From Perkinsus olseni (lineage: Eukaryota; Perkinsozoa; Perkinsida; Perkinsidae), in the NCBI GenBank assembly GCA_013115135.1, contig JABANP010000144.1, positions 1 to 64,000 on the forward strand: a DNA stretch of 64,000 nt, given 5' to 3'. The stretch's first letter is position 1, and every line of letters begins with the position of its first letter. Of this stretch, positions 10,688 through 23,564 are shown piece after piece. The notes under the pieces are model-generated. The model did no database searches, was not told the DNA's origin, and saw nothing but the letters and a program-made list of their open reading frames with translations. A program made the translations under genes and the position numbers.

Positions 10688-13600
10688 TCATTTATGAGCT
10701 TTCTTCCCGCTCCTCCCACCACCACCATGAGACGATCTCTTGCGCTTCTTCTCTGCGGAATCTCGCTGGACCAGGACTCGATTGCCGACCTTCTCTCCCT
10801 TCGCAATCTTCTCCTCATCGAGACTGGACACATTGTACCTACAAGACAAAGGCCAAATCCAGACAGCCGCCGATCACAGATATCCGCCGCCCTGCTCGCC
10901 ACAACTGCCACGATGACATCGCGAGTTTCGACGATTTTATTCTATCGTATCGCAAACTTATTTCATTTTTGCCAATTGCATTATCACTGTGGAGCCGCGA
11001 TGGGTCTACGCAGCTCAAAGAATTGTGACCAATGTTCCCCTCCCCCATTGCATCAAGTTCCAGCCCATCCCTCGTCATACTTCTCAAAGGACCCGCCTCC
11101 CTGGGAGCTCATGAGGGAATCCAAGAGGAGCTCCCTCTTCTTGGCGAGCAGTTCCTTGTCCACTTCCTCGCCCGCCAAGGCTTGGTCCTCTTCCAGTGTG
11201 TTCTCCGGCAGCTCCACAACCTCTTCCTCCTCCTCGCCTACCTCTTCCTCGACCTCCTCAGTCGAAGGCCCATTCTGACACATAACAACTGTATAATCCA
11301 TGACAGCGCACGAATACGCTCAGGAAGCCGCCAAAGAAAAGCACTAGGGTCGCGACTAGCTCCCGGTGACCGAGATAAATGCGGTCCTAATGGTCATACA
11401 CTACAGTCACGCATGATACCATAAAACTTCGAAAGATACCAAAATCCGGAAGCTCCAACTCCGTGCTGATTTCAAGACAGGACACACAGCAGCGGAGTAA
11501 CGGCAAGTATCATGATGATGATGATGATATCGAACAGGAGTTGACATTTGGCGGAGTTACGGTAAGGCATTACATGCTTCTTAGCTTCCTCCTTTCGTTG
11601 CAGCTCGTCCTTCTCGATGTCCTCAATCATCCCCTTCAACAGCTGGTTAGCCAGCTTGTACACTGCCTTGTTGAACAGCGCCAACAACTGAGTCGGCCGT
11701 AGACGGTTGCCGAACTCCTTAGACGCCAAATCATCCACAGAGCCTAGAAAGACATGTGAACGCTGTCGCCGTCAGAAGGGGGCGCCCTACGTCTCTGGAG
11801 GCCCATGCCTAGTAGAACTGCCTTCTGGAGGGAAGACAGATTGATGCTCGGCAGACGGTGGGTGAAGTACAAGTTAGCGACTACTGGTATCTGAAGGAAT
11901 ATGCCCTTGTTCGCTTGCTTATGGTGGGGCCACATACCAAGTCGGTCACCAGGTGGTAGTCGACGAGATTCTTGCCATACTGTTGCAGCCTATGAACGTC
12001 ATAGCGGGAGAGGAACTCGAGCACCTGATCGAGGATCGGTGACTGCGATACCAGCAGCAGAAGCGTAGGTTACATTAGACTTGCTGATAGATGGCAAGAC
12101 GCGGTCCTCCTCCTTCTCGGGTAGCTCAGCGGCTGAGACCACCGACAAGGCGAGCTCAGTCTGCATGTGGCGGAAGGGGGAACTCGACAGGAGACGGACG
12201 AACCTGCGAGAAATTCAATATTACATGATAGTGAGGACATAATAAAGGCCCCCTCTGTCGCCCGGCGCCTCCCTCGCCGCCCACCGTGATGCCCCTCACC
12301 TCCCATTAAAGTCCACCGATAGCTTCCTCAGCCAATCATCACCCCCTTGGCTGCAGTTCCGTACCATGATAGCCGAGCACTCGCCAGTGATCTCATTGGC
12401 AGTCTGTCGTACCTGTGGCAAAGCAACAGCCATCCCACTCGGAGCGTGGACGGCAGCAACTCACGTATAGCGGAACTAAGCCAGACTTGTGCCAGAAATT
12501 GAAGAGCTGTAAGGTAAGGCCGAAGCTGGTGCCAAGGTAGTCGACACCACCCGGGAAGAGACTCTCAACATCTGATCAACAACAATCCTTGCCGTGAACC
12601 TCACCGTGGATTGCAGAGGAGATGAGACACGTAGCCGAAACCACGGTGAACAGAGAAACCGATAGGCCCAAGATGAGGACGATCTTCACCGTTCCCGAGC
12701 AGACGGGTATCGAGTTGGCCTGCTCTTACCAGAAAGCTTGCTAAGCAGCGGAGCGACGCTCTTCTTGGGGGCGATACGCTCGGTGTGAAGGGCAGCAGTC
12801 TTATTGGCCGTAGCTTCCTCGCTGTCGGCAGCAGGCTCCTCATCTCCCGACTCTTCCTCATCAGATGACGACTCTGAGTACCGATAATTAGAATCTTCTA
12901 CCGTACCCCTCACGCACTACCCTCATCATCATCCGCAGCACCAGCCATCTTGCCCTCCAGGAAGGCCTCCAACTGCTTCAACGCCTCCGTAGCGTAACCC
13001 TTCCTCTGCAGCGAGGGATGGCAGGCTATGCGTACCACCCGTACCTGCACGCCAGCGGCCGTGACTACCACCTCTCCGCAATTCCCTCTTACACCAGCCA
13101 GAGAGCCAAAGCTCGAGTCGGGATACTGCTGTCCCAGGGTCCAAGGTATCATATCGCCACTAGGCCTCATCTCCCCTCTGCGGAGGGCCTGTGACTGAGC
13201 TGAACGCGATAGCCTTCCCTCGGCGCAAACCTGAAGTAAACTCCTGCCACCACCGAGCACAGCACGAGGATTCCTGGTTTTCCATACTTATATTGTATTC
13301 CCTTCAGAATGGTATGTTGATAAGGCACTTATTACTATTAGATGCCATAGCCAATACAGATGACTAATAACCCTATAATAATAGGCCTATGGGTCACTCG
13401 ACTCTGTTCGCAACGGAGATCAATTTCTACTGCAGCCCCGATGAGTTCAGGATGACCATACATGGAGAATGAACTAATGCCACTCATCAGTCTGTATGAG
13501 TATCAGTGATCGCTCACCATCGAGCTATGATACCGAGTTAGACACCAACGGTTACCCGAACCTCGCCCTATTACCTGTATGCTAACCAAGACCTCCGGCA

Positions 13601-16213
13601 ACCGGCCCTGGCTCTTCGACAACGGAGGGAGGAGGGCAAAAACCTAAACGAGCGAGACTAGCTCCAGCGCCCGACTGCTAGTCGCAGCCCTACATGATGC
13701 TTGGGCGCATCACTCATCAGAAGAAGATCGTTGGGGGAGTTCTTGTAGTGGGAGCTCACGAACAAGGACTGCATGTTCCTCAGGAATACTTCAGAGGCCT
13801 TGTGATACGAGAATAGTGTATCACGATTGACGAGGTATCTGAGGTGTCCGAATGGCGGTGAGGCGTTGAGCGGAGTTCGCCTACAGTTCGCATTGCTCAG
13901 GCATCGGCAGCCCGTCCAGATTCCGAAGGGTCGGAGGGGATGTTGCGTCCAAACACAGCAGGCGGCCCAGCCAGGCTTCAAGACCGTCTCCACTAGCGTA
14001 CCGTATCTACTCGGCCATCTCACACATCCCATGCGAGGCTGTACTCCCCACCGGTGTCTCCAGACTGAGCTCAGTGAGGTGCTTGCCATTGGGGTCGTTC
14101 CTAGAGCCCTTCTGCTGCTTCCTCAGCTCCGCTATCAACTTCAGTGACAACGCCCGGCCAGTGCCTGTATGACCTCCATTGAACCACACCCCATCGTCTT
14201 GGTATTACCCTCGTAGCCCTGCACGGTACTAGACATGAGCGTGATGTGCTGTCCTGTGCCGAGGAGGCTCTTGACCACAGGCAGCGGTATGGCTGCTGCC
14301 TCGTCGATGACCAACAGCTCCCCCTGGGATATGTACCTGGGGAACGATGAACTAGGGCGTGCACTAAGCACGCAAAATGGGTATCGTTGTCTCTCTCACA
14401 TCATGCAGTACAGACCTCTCTCTCACCTGTGCACTGTGATTTACGAAAGGCGTGGTATCAGACCCTCTACAATTAAGCTATGTTGCTGATACTAATGCCA
14501 GTGGCCAGCGAGGTTAAACTAGCAGTAGTCGAATCGAACACTATAGCACTCCAGTGCGATGATGATTGAAGTGCTGCGCCCTCAGAGACTGAATCAATGC
14601 CACCCAGACCCCCATTCCCGCCGTACTTGCTATCTGCTGGGCTAACGTATTGAATAGTCTGCCGATGTGTTTTGTACACGTTGATACGGACCAGAGGCTT
14701 ATTCACGCCTCGATGACCACCTCCGCCCGTCTCCAGCCTGGCCCTGCTATCACTACCGTCCTCCTCTGACCCCGTCTGCTGCTGCACCTGTCGTCAGACC
14801 ACTGCTCCTTCTACCACCACTACCACCATCCTACCAGACTGTAGTCCTGATGCTCAGCGTAGCCGAGCGACTCGAACGTCTTCAAGACGAACTCGAAAAG
14901 GGTCGTAAGATTCTCTGGCGACGGGGCCGTGACGAAGACGTTGGAGTACCTGTCGGGAGGCCCAGTACGGAGACAGAGAGAAATAAAGGCTACCACTACC
15001 CCTGAGTAATGGCCAAGGCTATGGCCATGCCAAGACTCGCACTTTTACCGCGCCCACGAGCTGCGGTTAAGGACACCACTTGCCCCATGTTCTGGGAGGT
15101 GATAACTTGACCGAACGACATAACCTGACCGCCATTAAATCCACGAGAGAAGGTCCCCCCATGGCCCTCAGCATTACCGCCTTGGCTTGGTCACACGTTT
15201 TGGCCAGTTTGACCACCTTGGAAAGAGTACTGTCAGGGTCTAGCTCCCCGACCAAGGCATCCCTCTCCGCTTCGTCATTGGCCGTCGCCAGCTCGGCCTG
15301 GTCGACATTCTCGGATGATGACTGAAGTAAGGCTGCTATCCACCTTATCCAGCCAGGCCTGGCTCCTACCGTCTCTGAGATTGACCCAAGGGTCGCCTGA
15401 CTAACAGGTAGGACATTGAGCTCATCGTCAACAACCAAGCAGTTGCGGCAGTCCGCCAGACCTGCACGAGATGAATGACCGTTAGGGACAGCCGCGTCTT
15501 ATCGTACTGAGAATGAACCTCTCGTTGAACCGAGGTTCCACAGTATCATGATCTTCCCCTCGGAATTTGGAGTGGGCATCCATCACTGTACTGTACCTGG
15601 CCGAAACGAGAAGGTAACAGGAGTTCACGGTGGTGTGGTACTATCCCCTACAGTTGCTTTAGACTGGACATAGTCCTCAGCATTACCATCACTATACCAC
15701 CGCCAGACACCGTCTCCATCGTACCTAGCAGCAAGCAACACCCTACGCCTCAGCGATGACATCAGCGGACTTACGACAGAGAAGGTTGGGAGTGAGAGCT
15801 TCGAAGTCCGAGAGAACGCACATGTCGTATGTCTTGCCGAGAATCGACTCCGAGTCACGGTAGTAACAGAACCTTATGTCGGTGCCTGACCAAGACACGT
15901 GCACCCTACAGCCAAGACTTTCCCGGAGAGGTTGCTACTCGGATAGGAAGAGCTCGAAAGGGTCATCGGTGGCAGTGTCGTATTTCCCCTGTTTGATGGC
16001 CTTCTTGATGTTTCGGCCGCGCTTCCTTCGGTTTGAGGAGAATCCCAAATCCTTCTTGTAGCACCACAGCACCTTTACCACAGCCGCTGAGGGCCTGCTA
16101 CCATAGCCCTAGTGAACTCACCGATGGCTTCTTGGTGGTGATCTTGGAGAGGAGATAGTGCAGGTTAGTGACCTGGTCCTTGCCGTTGTCTCCAACCACC
16201 ACGAACAGCGACC
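10688..16213 (-). CDS. NAT10: RNA cytidine acetyltransferase (NAT10/Kre33), exons 2 to last
   Basis: The enzyme acetylates cytidines in 18S rRNA and tRNA in the nucleolus, using ATP and acetyl-CoA. I could follow the whole family order through about 25 exons. LFVVVGDNGKDQV opens exon 2 (16213-16122), followed by VLWCYKKDLGFSS and DDPFELF. Next come ALTPNLL, ETVSGGGIVMVMLRT, CLVVDDELNVLPVS and the Walker A stretch LTAARGRGKS near 15036-15066. After that come TAPSPENLTTLFEF, THRQTIQYVSPAD, the Walker B stretch VIDEAAAIPLP near 14310, GYEGTGRALSLKL and NRDTLFSYHKASEVF. The GNAT acetyltransferase core is SGDMIPW with VVRIACHPSLQRKGY (13030-13200). The end has YLGTSFGLT, ALFNKAVYKLA and a lysine-rich tail ending KKRKRSSHGGGG. 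Introns are mostly 44-58 nt. I found no frameshift, but the N-terminal exon is inverted (16458-16521). Confidence 0.93.
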
Positions 16214-16457
16214 CTGATAGTGGACGAGCGATGGCCGATGTTGCAGAGTGGCCACCTTCAAGCCACAGAATTCTCAGCATACGATTCACCCCATAGTGCG
16301 ACTTTTTCGAAATTCTTATGTAGACTCCGTGACGGCTTATTATTCCCCAGATCATTACTCAAGCGTTTAGGGGGTCAGGCGGCGGAGTGTAGGCGTGATG
16401 GAGGGAGCGTAGCTAGACCACTTCTGTCCCTAGTTCTCCGTTCCTGCTGTTACCACC

Positions 16458-16521
16458 ATGAGAAAGAAGGTCGACTCTCGCGTCCGTATTATGGTAGAGC
16501 AGAACGTCCTGCGCAACCAAC
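16458..16521 (+). CDS. NAT10: NAT10 first coding exon, inverted
   Basis: ATG at 16458 begins MRKKVDSRVRIMVEQNVLRN, which is the conserved N terminus of NAT10/Kre33. It ends in phase 1 at a GTGAAG donor (16522). Exon 2 starts with GG in phase, so C plus GG would rebuild the conserved Arg before SLFVVVGD. However, exon 2 and all later exons are on the minus strand starting at 16213, only about 245 bases away and facing the opposite way. As the DNA stands, the two exons cannot be joined by ordinary cis-splicing. Confidence 0.8.
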
Positions 16522-16524
16522 GTG

Positions 16525-17099
16525 AAGGGAGGCCCAGTCTGCAACGCATCTAGACTAACTGAATGAAATGCAATACGATAACATCTGGCCAAAGTTGAAG
16601 GGTTATTCTCGAGCGGCGCGCGCGTCGTCGAGACAACGGATCACCTCTACGGTCATGCGGGCCTAACGTACGAAGCCTGAACAGAGCCGACCAACTTTCT
16701 ATCAATTCCTCGATCGAGTTTACTGAACAGGATCCGGGAATGTACTCCGAGAACTACATAGTTCTGGAATAAGTTTTGCCTAAGTTTACCAAACAGCGCG
16801 TACGCATTTTCAAAAATGCACAGGGAGTACTCCCTCATGAAAGTTTCCTGTGGTTCCATAACGCTCCCGGGGCCGTTCTCTACAGGAATAGCGTCACCTA
16901 GGAAGAGCTCTCGGAGGAGCGAGGGTGGCTGAGAGCTTCAGGAGTGGCTTGGTGGAAGGGCAAGCATTCTCGTGTTCGGTATTAAGGGTTGATGCATGTT
17001 TAATGGCAAGTATTGGTGTACCGCTGGCAGTACGAGAAGCCACTAAATCCGAGTAGTCGCTCTAGGGCAGCAGAGACGACCCATGTGTCATCATTAGTT
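16525..17099. other. stretch with no assignable gene
   Basis: Includes a CG-rich short run near 16615-16630 (GCGGCGCGCGCG). A 68-codon minus frame at 16653-16859 lacks recognisable features. If the NAT10 first exon has been inverted, part of its first intron should lie here. Confidence 0.35.
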
Positions 17100-17860
17100 A
17101 CAAGCTGGCACGCCTCACAGTAGTGTACACGGCTACTATACGAGAGCACCTCACCAGTACCATTAATAACCTAAAACTCGGCCTTAAGGCTATTGATAAT
17201 GGTAGAGCCTTCGATAGACCTCTTCTTATCATCACTGACCCCTCGCAGGGGTCGATCCAGTGTGGCCCATGCCGGCCCGACAGGAACGGAGGGCATGGAG
17301 GGTTACCTACAACAAAGGTCGGCGTCGCCGTCTCTGAGGGCTCGTGAACTCTTTGCTTGCAGGCCCTCACCATCACGGTAAGTTCGCCGTGAAGCACTAT
17401 GTCTTCCACGACTGGCGCTACAAGTTCACCTTCCACAACGTAGCTGATCCAAGGTAAAGCCGATTCGACTGAGGACGCGCTTGAGGTCGTATCTTAGGCC
17501 TGTCATCAGCACTGTGCTTGGATCCCTGTCCGGCGATGCTGCCGTTACTTGCGATTTTGCCTGGTACTTCCCAGGCACCGAGGTACGCGATAATGCTTAA
17601 ACACGGCCTCAATGTCTTGTCAGGAGTATCTTTCCGAGACGCGGAAGACACAGGAGGCCCAGGAGGACACCAAGGAGCTCCTTTTTCAAGGTGGGGCCCT
17701 CCTGCTCGGTGCAGGCGTTCGAGGTTTTGATGCAGGTTACGAGCACTACTTGAAAGCTAATTATGTGGACATGGAGCACAGGAAGACTTGCAAGGCTGAT
17801 GGGCGATGGTCGAGTCTTCGGAGGGACACTGGCAGTGTTGCACGCGGTCTGTGATACAGC
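17100..17860 (+). CDS. unrecognised exons, plus strand
   Basis: Three plus-strand segments look protein-like. One near 17120-17210 contains REHLTSTINNLKLGLKAID. One near 17360-17455 contains GKFAVKHYVFHDWRYKF before a stop. One near 17612-17854 contains GFDAGYEHYLKANYVDMEH. Possible GT donors and AG acceptors lie between them. I do not recognise any of them, and I cannot show that they belong to one gene or to the coiled-coil gene that follows. Confidence 0.27.
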
Positions 17861-18390
17861 ATGTTTCGATGGTTTCTGATGAAAGTCAACTGGTGATGAT
17901 GCGTTGTGAAGTGGGCATGGTGTGGTATTCAAGTCGAGTGACTTTATAGTAGTGGATGGAAGACATACTGATCGAGCGCCGCCGCCATCCCCATGGACGC
18001 TACTCCTCATCGTCATCCAACCCTGAGGGTCCACTCGGCGACCATCTCGCCCTAAGACAGTCTCTAGGCCTCAGATACGGAGGCAAGAGTGACGGTTACA
18101 GAGGAGCCTGCTCCGTACCTACGTATGGCCGCCCACCATGGCCGCATGCCTGCTCAAGAGATCGTCTACCAGTACTGTTCCGCAGTCATACAGAATCAAC
18201 GGGTTACTCCCAGGTATAACCCCTTGCCGCGAGAAGAGCGTTCGCCTAGGCTTGCAGAGGAGCCCGAAGGGTAGGTCTGGGAGGGCTTGACAGATCTGCT
18301 GCGTAATGGTCGGAGGGTAGGATCGACACCCCGGCACTTGTACGGCCGAGCCACTGTGATCCATCCCTTGGGGAGGGCTACTGTCTGTCT

Positions 18391-19526
18391 ATGGCCACGC
18401 GGATTGAAGACGGTGAGCTCTCCCTACAGAGATCACGGGGGCCGTCCAGCGCTGATGGAAGCCGCGCTGGCTGTTCAGATGCCGCCGCCATCGACCAGCG
18501 CATAGAAGCACTTCAAGCTGAGATTGAGAGGCTCTCTCGTCCGTCGCCGGTGGGCAACGAGGTGGGTCTCCGCCTTCAGGGATTCCGGAACTTCCCTTCC
18601 GCAGGATCCCAAGGGAGATGGCACAGATCATAGGTTGAAGGTGGGCTTTCGTCCTCCACAGAAAGTCTGAAAGTGCTGCCTCAGGGTATGACGGAAGAGC
18701 TCTCTGCATTAGGAGAACAATGGCGGCTCCAGAAGCAGGGCGACGCGGCCTCAGCCGACGTCGAAGGTAAGAAATCTTTGTGATGCGGTAAGATACCTCA
18801 GTAGGCACCTCTGGCGACCGCAGCGGGCCATCGGCAGAAGCCAGCAAGCTTCAAGAGGCTGCGAGACAGGTGAGCACCTCAACAATCATTCAGGCTGAGA
18901 CTTGAGCTCAGGTTGAAGAGATGGAGGTCGTCCTAGGCCTCCGTCCACTGGACCCAGCCCGGCCAGGACAGGAGCATATCGTCGGGCCTGCTGTAGCTGG
19001 GCATATAGATCTCCTGTATGATACCGCCTTGAGGCTCCTCCGACAGTCCTCATGCCTCGAGAGGCACTTCACCCTCGACAGCAGATGGAGCGAGCTGGAC
19101 AGCACGGTGATGAGCCCTTTCCTATTCCCTAGTCAGGAAGCGCTCAGGTCTGCCCTGAAGTCCTGCATGCCAGCGGAGTGTTCGCTGAGGTCATCGATCG
19201 TCGACTGCGCTCCACGAGCCTTGACACCTCTAGCCACACCGAGGAGGTTATCCTGCTCGCCCCTGCCTACCCTTACTGGTCGGCATTCAGATACAACGCC
19301 TACAGGAAAAGTACGATGGTCTCGGAGCCGTTCTGGATGGTCTAGTGGGAACCTGTGAGAGTCTTCAGGCCAGGGGTGTAGGCTGCTGAGGTGCCTCCAC
19401 AACGCTGTGGTCATAATGTCTCCTCCATAGGAGTATTTACGGAATGCCCGCCGCTTCGTAGCGGACCTGCGAGCTGTGGAAGAGCGTTCTGGGCGCCTGC
19501 AGAAGATACTAAATTCTCTGCAGTGA
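18391..19526 (+). CDS. dynamitin-like coiled-coil protein (DCTN2 family), 3' part
   Basis: Plus-strand exons carry successive coiled coils: AIDQRIEALQAEIERLS near 18490, TEELSALGEQWRLQKQG near 18690, and SKLQEAARQ spliced near VEEMEVVLG around 18840-18925. Further on come TLDSRWSELDS, LQEKYDGLGAVLDGLVGT, and a final exon FVADLRAVEERSGRLQKIL ending TGA at 19524-19526. This order (paired heptads around an LG motif, then LD..W..LD, then a terminal heptad block) resembles dynactin subunit 2, which links dynein to cargo through dynactin. Similarity is by pattern, not by a unique motif, so an unrelated coiled-coil protein is possible. The N terminus is not located; exons at 17956-18290 may belong to it. 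Confidence 0.45.
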
Positions 19527-20203
19527 GATCATTCCGCATGTTTTCTGCTTTAGCATTGTTGTTGTGTTGGGGTAGAGTTCGGGTACTCTAAGTTGTACAC
19601 AAGTATCGTACCATCCAGGCTAGCTAAGCCGTACTGTCGGCGTTGGACTTCAAAACACACACAAAGGTCCCGTGGCCCGAGGGTGCACCATTGGGATCAG
19701 CCCCAGCCACGTCACCGCCGACTATAACAACGCAACTCATCACCTTCCACATCGGCAAGTGAGACAGTGTGTAGCTTCATTCACTACTGGCCCATGCGTG
19801 GAGGAGGGCTGCCGCCACGCCTGAGAGGAGGTGAAGCCAATAAAGGTGGACGGCCCGAGCCAACCTTGAGCTTGGCCACTGCTCCGGAGGTCTTTCGGAC
19901 GGCGGGGCTCCCAAGACTGCGGGGGCCGCCGACTCCGATAGCTCTCCAGCTCCTCATGCATACTGGAGAGCTGCTGCACAAGACGCGGTCTCCGATTCGG
20001 GTGACGATGACCATCTTACCTGGCGATGAAGATGGGCTATGGACTCCTTCTGTTCTAGCAACTTCGGGGTTATCAGCGTCACCGGGCCGCCACCTGCGTG
20101 AACAACCCTGTGCCTAGAGCTAGTCCATGTGGCTCACTCTGTTCCACAGGCTTGGCCCCCTTCGTGGACACTCGGACGGGCCTGCTGGCGATCCTGAGGA
20201 CCA
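19527..20203. other. spacer and possible 3' end of the next gene
   Basis: Converging 3' ends: the coiled-coil gene on the plus strand and the coiled-coil gene on the minus strand. No motif is visible. The frame at 19740-19979 minus contains a short Gln/Glu-rich stretch that could be a last exon of the minus gene. Confidence 0.3.
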
Positions 20204-23200
20204 CTACGGACGCAGGGACGACTGGTCGCAAGCACAGCTCCCAAGAGGCAACCAGTGCCCGGAGATCACCACGAGATTACCCCCGTGAGGAGACAGCTCG
20301 TTGTGTAGACCCGTGCGAAGGCTCCACGCGGGGCCCCGGAGGCGACAGGTTGAGATCTGCAACTGAAGGCTTTGATGTCCATCCCTCCAGCAGCCCCCAC
20401 CCTGAGACAATCGTGCCCCCGCCATTTTGTTCATCTCGTTGACCTGCTCCTCGAGCTCCGCCAGACGTTGCAGCAGTACTGGGCATTGACGGCACTGAGG
20501 AACGACCGATAGTGGACTGATGAGGGTAGACGTTATCACCGAGGAGGCAGAGGTGCTCCTGATCAGCTCAGCTGCCCTGGATCTTCGCTCGAGCTCCTCT
20601 CTGAGATTCTCGACCTCGGTTTGGAGCTGGTTATTCTGCATCGAATCATGGCAGCTCCATTCAGTCCTGTGGAGGGTCACTTCTCGTAAATGATGACCGA
20701 GCAGGCCGGCAGGTGAGGGGCGGGTAGGAGGAGTCCTCGGCGGATCCTCAGTCCCCAGCGGCCGTGCTCCCGCTGGTGGCCATCGGTTCATCTGGCCTAG
20801 TATGATCGAGGTCCTCGCCCTTCTCGCTATTACCATCATGTCAGTCTTCATTTTCCGTTGCTTCCGACGAGCGTAGAACCAGGCTATGTGCAGCGCAGCC
20901 TTGGCACGGACGAGCTGCCGATGGTCCTCCAAGAACTGCTCGATGGTCCGTTGATCTTCCTCCGCTGTATCACGCTGTTTGTACCTGACACCAGTCTCCA
21001 TTGTGATCTGTCCTCTGCCCCTTACAGCTCCGCCCGAAGGCGTCCCTCCTGCCGTAGCTGTTGCCGCAGCATGACTATCTCCTCATCTCGAGCGGCTATT
21101 GTCATCCTCAATTTAGACACCATCGAAACTGCTGATAACAGTCACGGTGGGCGGCACGAGACGACTACCCTCTCCGGCCTTGTCCGTCCCTCCAACTGCA
21201 TCTGGTCGGCCCTGTCGGAGCCCCTTCGAATCTGAGTAGCACAACGTATGCCAACTTCCACGATAATGACGGGGATCTTCGAGTCGGCATCACCTCGGGC
21301 CTGGGAGTCAACATTCGCCGGGTTCGAGACCGGTCCTGGCGAGGACGTGGACGCTGCCATTGATCCGCCTGTCAGAAGCAGATGAGCAGCCGACAAAACC
21401 GCTCACAGCAACCCCTCCCTCACCTCCACTAGCGTCTCTGTCAATATCCTCGCTGGGCGGCCGGAATGACGTCTGCGCCGGCAGGATCGGCACCGCTGGC
21501 CAGTTGCCCTTACTAGCCGGAGACGTTACCGAACGCGTCTCGACCCGCCTACCGCTCGGTCTGAGGAACCGCAGCGCTCCTTTCCGCCTGGAGAGGCTCA
21601 TCTCACTTAAGGGTGGTATAAGCCTTGGACAGCCTCACTGTGTCGGGCTGCTGATCATCATCGTCTTCGCCCTCCGCCCGCTGGTTGAGCTTCGGGGCCT
21701 CGATATGCCTGCTGAGATGAGCGATGCAGTGGCAGCTGGCCCGGACAGTGGCGCACCGTAGCGACTTCCTTGACTCCACCAAGCGTTGGGCGTACGGCTC
21801 CTGGACGCTAGCGGCTTCCTCGGACTCTGCGGACCCGCTGTGGCAGAGAGTCCCTCGGAAGCGCCCGTCGAGTCCAGCCAGACCCACCTTGGCGACTCCG
21901 ACGATGATGGCGACGATGGTTCGTCCCACTGGAGTTGCTGCTGTTGTGGTACTTGTGAATCGCCGCCGCCGCTGGGCTTCCCATCTCCCATTGGTGGTGT
22001 GGTCAGCGCCCTACAGAGCAACCTCACTGATGATACTCCCCCTCTGTTGAACTGACCTCAAGGGTAAGGCTGGGACCGTCTGCATTGACGTCAGGGCAGC
22101 CATGGGAGAATCAGCCTCTCCAGTATCGCTCGTGCCATTATCGCCCGGAAACCTGCTGCTCGACCGTACCATCGGAGTGGCTGTACGGGCGCACTTTTCG
22201 GGCAGTCGTATGCCGTCATCCTCCCAGCTTGGCACTACGCTCCCCTCCTGCCCTGGCTGGCCAGTCTCCGCTGCTCCACTGACAGGCCCTACCATAGAAG
22301 ACCATAGCGAACTCTGTGGTCGCATCAAAAGTATTCCATATCGCTTGTGTAATAACGGTCATCGGCAGCAGTTATCGAGTCACGTCCATGCTACCTACCA
22401 GGTGCAGCAGTGGACTCCACAGGCTGCTGTGACGGCCGCAGCACTGGAGCAGGCATGGTGGTGTAGTCGCCGGTGTTGGACGCTGCAAGGCACTCGTCTC
22501 CCTCCCGCCCCAGTGGCGAGCACTCACTGTGTGCGCTGCGTGCAACATCATCTCTAGTATCATCCATCAACTCTTGCAGCTGAGAGTCGACCTTCCCTGA
22601 CTCTTGCGGGAATGAGCATACGTTGCGGGCCTGCTCTAGGTGACAAAGCCCAGTCGTGATCCAGGAGACCTCACATGTACGGCTACGACCCCTCCACCGG
22701 CGTCCCTGTCCACAATCAGCACCTACACGGGCTCAATAGAGGAGCTGCTGGGCGAACCACAAGGGGGCCGACTGAAGGCTCATAATCAGCCCAGCACTTA
22801 CTCCAATAACAAACCAGTCCACATCGTTCTCGTCGAACGGGACGTCTTCAACTGTCAGTAAAGGGTCCTCTTCGGCACCTTCATAGCCCACATAATAGCT
22901 AACCAGCAACAACAGTGGTGATGCGCATGGGGCGCCTGGGCAAGGATGCGTCCTACTTCATCGACTTGGCCCCTTCAGACAACGCCCCGCCGTTGAGAGT
23001 CCGGCACAGGACAGCAACGTACCTATCCGAGGCGAAGATGAACGGTTTGGTGGGCCAGCGCTGACCACCTGACTTCAGGATGAAGTTTCTCTAGATGGAT
23101 CCGCAAGACAGCCAGTGCTCCCTCTCCGGCTAAGTCGACGTCCACCGCTCCATCGTGAATCGTCGACGAAGCCTGATGGATGCGCAGTTCACGCGCACCC

Positions 23201-23564
23201 TTCATTCGCACCAGCTTATTGCCTCAGTCTTGTCCGTCTTTTGCAACAGATTAGTATCGGAGAACGATACGCTTTGTGCCTGAGGCCCCGTGAGCGCGAG
23301 TGGTGTTCCTTCTCTGAGTCGTACGTTGATTGGCAGAGCGTCGCCCCTAGTCGCCCAATCAGGTCGAACACCGTCGAAATGGATCTCCATGCGGAGGCAC
23401 TGCGACCCAGCTGCCGGCTCGGGCCTGGCAAGGTTCATCAAGGGACAACACAGCTCAGGGTCGCCGTGCACCGTTATCCTCTTCCTTCTTCTCCACAAGT
23501 GACTTACGCAATGCCGATGTATGATGATAACGCCTACGGCTACAGAAAAACGTATCCTGGCCAC
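20204..23564 (-). CDS. coiled-coil, Ser/Pro-rich protein, multi-exon
   Basis: Minus-strand exons follow one another with usable splice sites. From the 5' side they are: MEIHFDGVRPDWATRGDAL and VSFSDTNLLQKTDKTEA (23.2-23.4 kb), RELRIHQASSTIHDGAVDV (23.1 kb), VGYEGAEEDPLLTVEDV with a GTAAGT donor (22.8 kb), SGKVDSQLQELMDDTRDD (22.6 kb), WEDDGIRLPEKC (22.2 kb), a Ser/Pro/Gln-rich exon (22.0 kb), and then long coiled coils. The coiled coils include ARDEEIVMLRQQLRQEG spliced to LYKQRDTAEEDQRTIEQFL (21.0 kb) and LQTEVENLREELERRSRA (20.6 kb). A folded N-terminal region followed by disordered linkers and coiled coils suggests a cytoskeletal or centrosomal scaffold, but that is inference. One frame change near 23220 is unexplained. 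It may be two genes. Confidence 0.45.

Noticed and set aside
10694..11278. A 194-codon plus-strand ORF rich in Ser
   Set aside because: It is the shadow of NAT10 C-terminal exons, whose acidic and Lys-rich codons give Ser/Pro/Leu on the opposite strand.
11510..11530. An ATG-repeat tract as a functional element
   Set aside because: It is a short microsatellite within a NAT10 intron. Such tracts are common.
12900..12925. An apparent 23-nt intron in NAT10
   Set aside because: A better donor lies 21 bases upstream (GTGCTGCGG), giving a normal 44-nt intron that joins KMA to EDSNYRY in frame.
15085..15180. An apparent 20-nt intron or frameshift before the NAT10 Walker A motif
   Set aside because: A GTAATG donor upstream gives a 53-nt intron. 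The resulting join AKA/VMSFGQV then has the same spacing to LTAARG as in known NAT10 proteins.
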